Shown here piece by piece: positions 13,071-19,838 of a stretch of 34,168 nt of DNA. The notes beneath the pieces were generated by a model, which was given only the letters and a program-made list of their open reading frames with translations, ran no database searches and had not been told where the DNA came from. Both the position numbers and the translations under genes were made by a program. The DNA lies in contig DKQD01000187.1 of assembly GCA_002474345.1 (NCBI GenBank), positions 868-35,035 on the forward strand. Direction: 5' to 3'. Position 1 is the stretch's first letter. Each line of letters starts with the position of its first letter. Origin of the DNA: Bacteriovoracaceae bacterium UBA7317. GTDB lineage: Bacteria; Bdellovibrionota; Bacteriovoracia; Bacteriovoracales; Bacteriovoracaceae.

Positions 13071-16067
13071 ATGAAAAACCACATTATATTTTTTGATAAG
13101 AAGTCTATTCTTGGTCATGAGATCGAATACAATAATATAAAATCTTTTTTACGCTCTAATAAGGATAACCAAGTTGTCGATTGGGAGTGCTACGGCAACG
13201 ACCTAAAGGGTGATTTAAATCAACCAAGAATAGGTGAAATCCATACCTATATTATTCCTTATGATGTTCTCGTAAGTAAAGATTTTGTAATGAGTGAATT
13301 CATTACAAACTCTGTAAGAGCGGGAAAAGCACATATTATCTATTTCAATGACCGCTCCCAATTAGAAAAACCAAAGATACCAGCTTTGGGAATTCCTACA
13401 GACAGAGGAACATTTATTTTAGAATCAATGCTTGAATATATATCCAATCCATCTTCAATAGGGCCTTTGTCCCTCTTGGAAAGAGGAACAGAGCTCCTTC
13501 ACGTTAAAGAAATACCTAACCCAAGCGGCCTCCTTGATTACTTTAGCGCTATTTTTTTTGGTTTAAAAAAGATAAGCCCCGAGCTTGCCCAACATAGAAA
13601 TAGGATAAAGTCCCTTTTTAGCTACTTTTCTGATGAAGTGAATAAGCAGGAGCTTTTCAAAAAAAAGAATTTCTCCCTGAAAGTTGGTTTTTCCTCTAAT
13701 CTACTGGTTTTAGGTTTAAGGTGGAGGACAACTTCTGTAAATCCACTTGTTTTTATGGAAAATTGTCCAGAGTGGAGTATTTTATCTCATCAGGTTTCAG
13801 CATGTTGGTTCAACTTTTTTAGAGAAAAAAAAGAAGTAGAGATGTTGTGCTTATGCTCTCTCGCTTTTGATTATGTAAAGTCTCTTCCAAATGTAGCGAA
13901 CGCTAAGCCTTTGGGTGGTTATGTCATTGAGATGGAAGGGAAAAAAAGTGAAGTTATAAGTTTAAAAAAGGATGAACAAGTCACCGTTTTTGATATTTTA
14001 ACAATCCCTAAGAAGAGCTTTAAAAAAGATACTATTGAGTTTGTTCAAACTAATAAGATGACCGCGAATAAAGTAAACAATATTTGGATCGCTAAAAGCT
14101 CAATTATGGGCCACGGCTTTAATATTAGAGAGCTTGTCTCCCAAATGGATGTTAAATCAGAGGCCGTTGTAAATAAGTGGGTCGTTGAAAAAGGTAACTG
14201 GATAACGGAAGCATTAAAAAAAGATGATCAAAAAATAAATAGCTTTGTAGTTCCTCATAATTGGCTTATCTTTTTACCAGAAGAATTGCCAAAAGATTTC
14301 TTAGATAAAGTGAATTCAGGAAAAATAAGAATTTTATATTTTGATAAAAAAGGCAACTATCCAATTTCAAGAATACCAACATTTCAAATTCCAAGTGATA
14401 AAGGTAGCCTTCTAATGGATTCACTCATAACAATGAGTGCTCAGTCTCATTATTCAGGAATTCAAGCACTTTTTCCACCTAAGACTCCTATATTAAAAAA
14501 AGAGACACCGTTTTTAAGAGGTTTTTCCGGAAGGGGATTTGATATCCTTTATAATCAAATCAAGGAATTTGGAGACGAAAAAATTACAGAATTTGGATTG
14601 AAAATTAACTTCGCTTCAAAAAATATACTAAGACTTATCTTTGAAAAAAATAAGGGAAAAAATGAAGAGAAGTTGATTTTGAAAATGGGTTGTTCCAATA
14701 ATCTGTTTGCTTTCTCAGTGAATTTCCCTTCAGACACGAATCCTATGGATTGGATTTATTCAGATAAAAATTGGAAACTAATTTACTCTGGGACTTCCTC
14801 TTCTTGGTTTAATTATTTTCCCAGTCAAAACCGGGTAGAAGTAACTTACATTTTGAGCTTTTCTATTGATTATGAAAAAACATTTTCTGAAATAAAGCAT
14901 GCCTTTCCTTTGGGAGTAGAGATTATTTCAGATGTGAGGTTAACAGGAGAAGATAGTCAAGAAAGCTCAAAAATGACTGATGATGTTGAGTTAAGTCAAG
15001 TTGTTGAAAAAAGTTCAAATGAAGAGGTAAAATCAAACAAAAAGGATAAAGGTTATACATTTGAGTCTGATGGAACGAAAATTGAAAAGGAAGCATATAG
15101 CTTTGAAGTAGCAAAAGATAATCAAAAAAAGCTTTTGACTAATGTAGAACATAATCCCCATATTTTGTGCCTTTCCCTTTACCTCTACCATAAGCTTGTG
15201 GGTCAATTGGTTTTTGATGAATTAATGAATCAGAAAAATGAAAAAAAGTTAAGGCTCTATTGGAAGCTTCCTGAATTAAAAGAAAAGTATAATGTACAGT
15301 CTTGGAAGGAAGTATACTTAAAGTTACACCGTTATCATAAAGAGAAAGAAGACTTTTATCTTAATAAGGTAAAAGGTGAGTTTGATATGGTTTCTCTTAT
15401 ATGTGATCGTTTAGGAAATAGTATTTCACATTTTTACAAAAGAGGTGCTTTCTACGGGCAAGAACCGAATGAACTTTTTAATTTCACGAATCATGCTCCA
15501 GATTTATTTAGCTTTTCAACCAGGATAGGTTTTAGGGAGTGTATAAAGTACTTTATTGAGTGGAATTTAATTTCAGATAAATTTGTATCTAGATCTTTAG
15601 ATGCTTCGATTAGAAGAAACAAATTTGACGTAGTCAAGGTTGTGATTGAAAGCATTGATTATGTTGATTGGTTAGAAAGCAGAGAGCTTATTTTTTGGGT
15701 TATTGAAATGAACTTTGTAGAGATAATGGAAACTCTTATTGAAAAGGGAATCAATATACACAGAAGTAGAGTGGAAAGGGAGTCTCCTCTTTGTTATGCC
15801 ACTATGAAAAAGCGTTTCGAAATTACGAAAATGCTTGTTGAAAATGGAGCCGATTTGAACAAAGCGAAGGGGCTTCCACTTATGTATGCAGTCGAAAATA
15901 AGGACTTACAGATGATTGCGTATTTTCTTGAAACTAAAACTATGAAGTTGGAATTAATAAATGAAGCTCTCAGTAAAGCTGAAGGAAAAAGTGATAATTT
16001 ACAAGTTGCAAGCCTATTGATTAGTGAGGTCACTGAACGGGAACTGATTGAAAGTCAGTCGATCTAA
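13071..16067 (+). CDS. Large cytoplasmic protein with two tandem unknown modules and C-terminal ankyrin repeats
   Basis: This 998-residue protein has no signal peptide or membrane segment. It contains two diverged copies of a roughly 290-residue module, about residues 1-290 and 330-625. Aligned landmarks are KSILGHEIEYNNI / SSIMGHGFNIREL, HTYIIPYDVL / NSFVVPHNWL, AHIIYFNDR / IRILYFDKK, GIPTDRGTFILESML / QIPSDKGSLLMDSLI, ACWFNFF / SSWFNYF, and AKPLGGYVIEM / AFPLGVEIISD. A charged low-complexity linker (about 630-690) leads to a helical region (about 700-860) and then ankyrin-like repeats (about 870-985; LIEKGINIHRSRVERESPLC, LVENGADLNKAKGLPLMYAV). The module is not recognised. The gene tail overlaps the convergent gene by four bases at the stop codons (16064-16067). 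Confidence 0.85.
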   Translation: MKNHIIFFDKKSILGHEIEYNNIKSFLRSNKDNQVVDWECYGNDLKGDLNQPRIGEIHTYIIPYDVLVSKDFVMSEFITNSVRAGKAHIIYFNDRSQLEKPKIPALGIPTDRGTFILESMLEYISNPSSIGPLSLLERGTELLHVKEIPNPSGLLDYFSAIFFGLKKISPELAQHRNRIKSLFSYFSDEVNKQELFKKKNFSLKVGFSSNLLVLGLRWRTTSVNPLVFMENCPEWSILSHQVSACWFNFFREKKEVEMLCLCSLAFDYVKSLPNVANAKPLGGYVIEMEGKKSEVISLKKDEQVTVFDILTIPKKSFKKDTIEFVQTNKMTANKVNNIWIAKSSIMGHGFNIRELVSQMDVKSEAVVNKWVVEKGNWITEALKKDDQKINSFVVPHNWLIFLPEELPKDFLDKVNSGKIRILYFDKKGNYPISRIPTFQIPSDKGSLLMDSLITMSAQSHYSGIQALFPPKTPILKKETPFLRGFSGRGFDILYNQIKEFGDEKITEFGLKINFASKNILRLIFEKNKGKNEEKLILKMGCSNNLFAFSVNFPSDTNPMDWIYSDKNWKLIYSGTSSSWFNYFPSQNRVEVTYILSFSIDYEKTFSEIKHAFPLGVEIISDVRLTGEDSQESSKMTDDVELSQVVEKSSNEEVKSNKKDKGYTFESDGTKIEKEAYSFEVAKDNQKKLLTNVEHNPHILCLSLYLYHKLVGQLVFDELMNQKNEKKLRLYWKLPELKEKYNVQSWKEVYLKLHRYHKEKEDFYLNKVKGEFDMVSLICDRLGNSISHFYKRGAFYGQEPNELFNFTNHAPDLFSFSTRIGFRECIKYFIEWNLISDKFVSRSLDASIRRNKFDVVKVVIESIDYVDWLESRELIFWVIEMNFVEIMETLIEKGINIHRSRVERESPLCYATMKKRFEITKMLVENGADLNKAKGLPLMYAVENKDLQMIAYFLETKTMKLELINEALSKAEGKSDNLQVASLLISEVTERELIESQSI

Positions 16068-16453
16068 AGAGATTTAAACTTTTTAAAATCATTGGCCTTA
16101 AAGTAAGCCAAGAGGTCGCTTTTCTTTATTCTCCTATCTTCAAATTTTAAAAGATATCGGTTGTCGATAATGGAAAAAATATTACCTTTTTTCCTTGCAG
16201 GGTGGAATTTTAATTTACCTTTTTTGTTTCTGTTTTCTCTAATAAGTTCTTCTTCACTGTTATTTAAGAAAGCTCCTGAAAACATTTCTAAGTATTTCTG
16301 AACAACTGGAGAGTCTGTAATAAGAGAAATTTTTATTTGAGATCGACCTTTATTGTATTTTTTATAAACTGTCAGACCACCACCAAATAATTTTTGACCA
16401 ACTGTCTGAAGCTTTGATTCTTTTTCAATCCAGCCGTTAAGTGCATGGGGCAA
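16064..16453 (-). CDS. Conserved hypothetical domain, probably the 3' part of a frameshifted gene
   Basis: The 129-residue frame begins at a TTG (16453) with no well-spaced ribosome site, exactly where homology seems to start (LPHALNGWIEKESKLQTVGQ). The pattern GW-x(n)-GGG-x(n)-YKKY, ITDSPVVQKYLEMF, and a C-terminal YLLKFEDRR to DLLAYFKANDFKKF resembles a family of small exported hypothetical proteins I recall from other proteobacteria; this is unverified. Frame residues just before the TTG (SELKKT) also fit the protein, but the frame closes at a TAG (16490-16492). The neighbouring frame upstream supplies an ATG and a hydrophobic segment. So the intact gene was probably 16593 to 16064 with a -1 shift near 16455-16480. 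Confidence 0.6.
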   Translation of the reverse strand: MPHALNGWIEKESKLQTVGQKLFGGGLTVYKKYNKGRSQIKISLITDSPVVQKYLEMFSGAFLNNSEEELIRENRNKKGKLKFHPARKKGNIFSIIDNRYLLKFEDRRIKKSDLLAYFKANDFKKFKSL

Positions 16454-16593
16454 CGTCTTTTTAAGTTCGCTTCCTCTTTTTTGCTTCTTCTATTGTATTC
16501 AAGACATTGTCTGAGAATCCATCGAAAAAAAAATAAAGTAAAAGAGAGAAGGAATAACCACTTTTTTGGTTTTAGTACTTTGTTAAAGTCCAT
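16372..16593 (-). pseudogene. 5' fragment with membrane anchor, likely the same split gene
   Basis: This frame begins at an ATG and encodes KPKKWLFLLSFTLFFFRWIL, a good signal anchor. A charged segment follows (EYNRRSKKEEANLKRR) at the point where the other frame reads SELKKT. Beyond about 16455 this frame loses resemblance to anything and stops at 16372. Together with the overlapping 16064-16453 frame it would make a normal anchored protein of about 175 residues. Homopolymer A runs (six and five A) sit in the junction region, which is where a one-base indel would be expected. Confidence 0.45.
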
Positions 16594-16611
16594 TGAGCAT
16601 CCTTTAACTAT

Positions 16612-16638
16612 TAAGTTTAGGTATTATCGGTAAACTTA
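16612..16638. repeat. AT-rich inverted repeat
   Basis: TAAGTTTA (16612-16619) and TAAACTTA (16631-16638) form a perfect 8-bp inverted repeat around 11 bases, just upstream of the minus-strand ATG at 16593 and beyond the 3' end of the LRR gene. It could be an operator or a weak hairpin; it lacks a T-run on the minus strand. Confidence 0.3.
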
Positions 16639-16734
16639 TTTTGGAAAAAATCTGCAATCCTTTTTGGACAATGTAAACAAGCTTCAAAAAAAATGTTGAT
16701 ACTTTGAGTGAGCTTCTAAAGTTAAAGGCAAATT

Positions 16735-18144
16735 TTAACGACAGCTTCTCTTAAAACTAGTTTTACATTTTTTAAAAACAGAGCCTTTAACGTTTGTTCG
16801 ACAATCTTTTCTGCATTTTCCTTTTTTATTTCTTGGTAACTTATTACAAAAGGAATTACAGTTTCTTTGGATACAAAAGCTAAATGGCCTCTCTTCACAG
16901 AAGTATTGACTGTATTTACCCAGTCCCCGGCAGTGTCTCCTGATGAGAGGAGACCTTATTGAGCCTTTTTTTCCACATTTGATACAAGTATATTCTTCTC
17001 CTTTTGAGAGGCCATCAATTTTTTTATTCGCTTCACCTCCAATTTTATGGTTTATAGAAAAGTAAGCCGTTTTTGTTATTTTTCCCAGTGGGGCCAATGG
17101 AGCCCAGCATTTTATAAGGTTCTTGTCTCCTGATAGTTTTAGTGAAACAAGATTTGTTAGGTTTCTTAAAGAATCAATGTCTATAATTTTATTCTTTTTT
17201 AGAACGAGGTATTTGAGCCTTCTCATTTTAGTTAGGTTATCAATCTTTTCAATTAAGTTGTTTGAAAGGTTAAGATAAAGCAGGTTCCTTCCATCTTTTA
17301 GTTCATCAATTGTTGTAAAACCATTACCACTAGCTCCTAAATATTTAAGATTAGAAAGAGAGTTAATGGTTTCTAAGTTCTTTATTTGTTGATTTCTTCG
17401 CTGTTTTTTAGTCATTTTAGAATGTTTGATTCTCTCTCCGATAAAGTTTGAAAAAAGACTTAAATATTCGAGCTTTTTTAAGTTTTTAAGTGGTGAAATA
17501 TCCTCTACCATATTTTCAAAAATTTCTAATACTCGAAGATTGTTTAAATTTTTTAATGGGGAAACATCTTCAATATCATTCTTACCGATTTTTAAAACTA
17601 TAAGGTTATTCATATTTTTGAGTGGCTCAAGGCTTCTTATACTATTTTGACCTAAATGGAGGTATTTAAGCTTTGTAAACTCTGCCAGTGGTGAAATATC
17701 TGTGATCCCTTTTATGGTCCATGTTTTTCTATCAAGCCTGTCCATAGCGATTTTATTTGGAGGAACTGTTGCCATTTCCATTGAAGTTAGTTTATCTAAT
17801 CTAGCTTTCACCTTAGAACAGGATATTGATTTGTCATTGAAACCTCTTATTAAAAAAGATTCCACTTTGTTGTAATCATAGAGTTCTTTTTTGCTAAATT
17901 CATAGCGGGGAAATTCATAAGCAAGGTGGTACTCGCTTTTAACCGTAGTGTTTTTAACAGAAAAAGTCTTTTGAACCATAATTTTTAAATAACCTATCGT
18001 CTTTTTTATTTCTTTAGGGGAATTAGAGCTTTCGCACATTTTTATAAATTGTGATGCTTTTAAATCATCACTATGAATAAGTGGCAAAATAAGGAAAGCA
18101 GAAAGCAATAAGGTGGTCAAAAAGGTCGTATTTTTGATTTTCAT
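16735..18144 (-). CDS. Secreted leucine-rich-repeat protein with cysteine-rich basic tail
   Basis: This 469-residue protein starts with a signal peptide (about 1-25, TTLLLSAFLILPLIHS). Residues about 145-350 hold SDS22/internalin-type leucine-rich repeats of about 22 residues, such as LKYLHLGQNSIRSLEPLKNM, LIVLKIGKNDIEDVSPLKNL and LRVLEIFENMVEDISPLKNL. From about residue 390 to the end there are 11 cysteines, beginning with CIKC, in a lysine/arginine-rich tail. LRRs of this type bind proteins in an extended curved surface. The tail may be disulfide-bonded or bind metal; this is inferred. The ATG overlaps the TGA of the upstream glutaminase by four bases, so translation is coupled. The gene is followed by about 140 bases of AT-rich spacer. 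Confidence 0.9.
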   Translation of the reverse strand: MKIKNTTFLTTLLLSAFLILPLIHSDDLKASQFIKMCESSNSPKEIKKTIGYLKIMVQKTFSVKNTTVKSEYHLAYEFPRYEFSKKELYDYNKVESFLIRGFNDKSISCSKVKARLDKLTSMEMATVPPNKIAMDRLDRKTWTIKGITDISPLAEFTKLKYLHLGQNSIRSLEPLKNMNNLIVLKIGKNDIEDVSPLKNLNNLRVLEIFENMVEDISPLKNLKKLEYLSLFSNFIGERIKHSKMTKKQRRNQQIKNLETINSLSNLKYLGASGNGFTTIDELKDGRNLLYLNLSNNLIEKIDNLTKMRRLKYLVLKKNKIIDIDSLRNLTNLVSLKLSGDKNLIKCWAPLAPLGKITKTAYFSINHKIGGEANKKIDGLSKGEEYTCIKCGKKGSIRSPLIRRHCRGLGKYSQYFCEERPFSFCIQRNCNSFCNKLPRNKKGKCRKDCRTNVKGSVFKKCKTSFKRSCR

Positions 18145-19427
18145 TCTGAACTCCTCACTTTGGTACTACTTTTGACTCTGGGGTCAACTTTTCCAGCATG
18201 CCTTAGCGTAAGGCTATCAAAGTGGTGAAAATTAAATTTGTTAACAAGGTGCTTGCAAAACTCTATTCCTCTGACTGGGTTTCCTAATGAATCCAAAGGA
18301 GGAGACCATAAGCAAACCCCCATGAGGTTGGGAATAACAATCAGGAGACCTCCACCTACGCCACTTTTGGCTGGGAGACCAATACTGAAAAAAAACTCAC
18401 CTGAAAAATCGTACATTCCACAAGAGGCCATAAGAGACAAACAATTCTTGACAGTACTAGGTTGAAATACTTGTTGCTCAGTTAGTGGAGAATGACCTGC
18501 ATTGGCCAATGTGGCAGCAAAAGCCGCCATTGATTCAGTCGTTTGTTCAACAGAACAGCACCTAAAGTAAAACTCCAGTGTTTCTAAAATTTCAGTATTT
18601 TCAGGGAACGAGTTATTTTCTTTCATGAAATAAGCGAGCGCAAAATTTCGGTCCGCAGTGTTTCGCTCAGAGAGATAAACTGAGTTGTTAAATGTTGGTT
18701 CCCCTATTCCCGATGCTTTTTTCCACATTTTCATTACAAAATCAAAGCGTTCTGCAGGCTCAAGGTCTGGTCTGACCATTGAGTTAGTCATAATTGCACC
18801 CGCATTTACAAAGGGGTTATGTGGTCTTTTATAATTATCTAGAGTGATTTCATCAAAACCATGACCACTAGGTTCTCTGCCAACATGTCTATGAACAAAA
18901 GCCTCTCCATTTTCTTCAAGAGCAAGGCAGTAATTTAGTGTTTTTGAAATAGATTGAAGGCTAAAAGGTTTATCGTGATCTCCAAGGGAAAACCTTTGTC
19001 CATCCAGTGTACATATTGAGAGTGCAAAGCTTTCAGGAGAAACCTTTTTAAGTTGTGGGATATAGTTTGCAACAACTCCATCTTTATTAAGTTTGACCTG
19101 AGAGTATATTTTTTGTATTTGGTGTGTGAATTTTTTAAACTCAGGAATAATTAATTGCTCTCTAAGCATTTTTTCAAATAAAGCTTTTGACTCGTTAAGG
19201 AGTTTATCGAACTCTTCAAATGTAATTTCATTTATTCCATTCATTTGATTAATTTTTAGGAAAAAACTATCTAGTCTAGGATCGTCTTTAATAAGACCAT
19301 TTTCATTCATATAATTAATCAAATCTTTAATTATAATTCTGTCGTGTCCATTTTTATTAAGGTTTTGAAAAAAAAGAGCGGTAGAATTTTGTCTTGATTT
19401 GTTTTTGCTCTTTTTATGATTATGCAT
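18141..19427 (-). CDS. Glutaminase with eukaryote-like N-terminal EF-hand-like domain
   Basis: The enzyme hydrolyses glutamine to glutamate and ammonia. An ATG at 19427 (428 residues) is preferred over one at 19457 because AAGGG lies about 11 bases before it. Residues about 85-415 are the serine-dependent beta-lactamase-like glutaminase domain: Y122 (YIPQL), S159-x-x-K162 (QSISK), N208 (NPFVNAGAI), E254 and N261 (SERNTADRNFA), Y287 (EFYF), Y339 (GMYDFSG), V357 (GLPAKSGVGGG). Residues about 15-95 form a degenerate EF-hand-like helical domain, as in animal kidney-type glutaminase; GLIKDDPRLDSF and IIPEFKKFTHQI recall that family closely. Typical bacterial GlsA proteins (about 310 residues) lack it. 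No ankyrin repeats follow. Predicted cytoplasmic. Coupled by ATGA to the LRR gene. Confidence 0.92.
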   Translation of the reverse strand: MHNHKKSKNKSRQNSTALFFQNLNKNGHDRIIIKDLINYMNENGLIKDDPRLDSFFLKINQMNGINEITFEEFDKLLNESKALFEKMLREQLIIPEFKKFTHQIQKIYSQVKLNKDGVVANYIPQLKKVSPESFALSICTLDGQRFSLGDHDKPFSLQSISKTLNYCLALEENGEAFVHRHVGREPSGHGFDEITLDNYKRPHNPFVNAGAIMTNSMVRPDLEPAERFDFVMKMWKKASGIGEPTFNNSVYLSERNTADRNFALAYFMKENNSFPENTEILETLEFYFRCCSVEQTTESMAAFAATLANAGHSPLTEQQVFQPSTVKNCLSLMASCGMYDFSGEFFFSIGLPAKSGVGGGLLIVIPNLMGVCLWSPPLDSLGNPVRGIEFCKHLVNKFNFHHFDSLTLRHAGKVDPRVKSSTKVRSSE

Positions 19428-19838
19428 AATAATGATCACCCTTAGATAAAGATTCATGATTTACACAAATCAAATTCCGGGTTTAATTCTACACTATAAT
19501 GGAAGAGTCATTTCCTCTTTTTATAAACTAGTTGATTAAAAATTGATAAATGTAAAATAAAAAAAATAATAGATCTTATGATTTTATTTATTTCCTCTAT
19601 TATATTTATTTGTATTCAAAACGTATGAGTAATTTAATTTAAAGAAACGTAGGCAATTCTGATTTTTAAATAATTTTTTTTCATAATTATTTTTCATTTA
19701 AAGAAAAGCTCGTTTTTACTCCTTTTATTTACGTCATAAAAAAGTAACTAAAGCAGAAAATTTTCCTATTAAATTCCGATAGAAACAATGGAAATTCTTT
19801 TAAATACAAACTCTCTTTACCTTCTTTAAAGGCTGAAA
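19428..19838. other. Very AT-rich divergent intergenic region
   Basis: About 410 bases separate the divergent glutaminase and kinase genes. They consist largely of A/T runs and several -10-like hexamers, so no single promoter can be chosen with confidence. No convincing small gene, RNA or repeat is seen. AAAGG at 19828-19832 serves the TTG start of the kinase. Confidence 0.5.

Noticed and set aside
16440..16500. Programmed -1 ribosomal frameshift joining the two frames
   Set aside because: No X-XXY-YYZ slippery heptamer in the correct zero frame and no clear downstream pseudoknot were found, so an indel is simpler.
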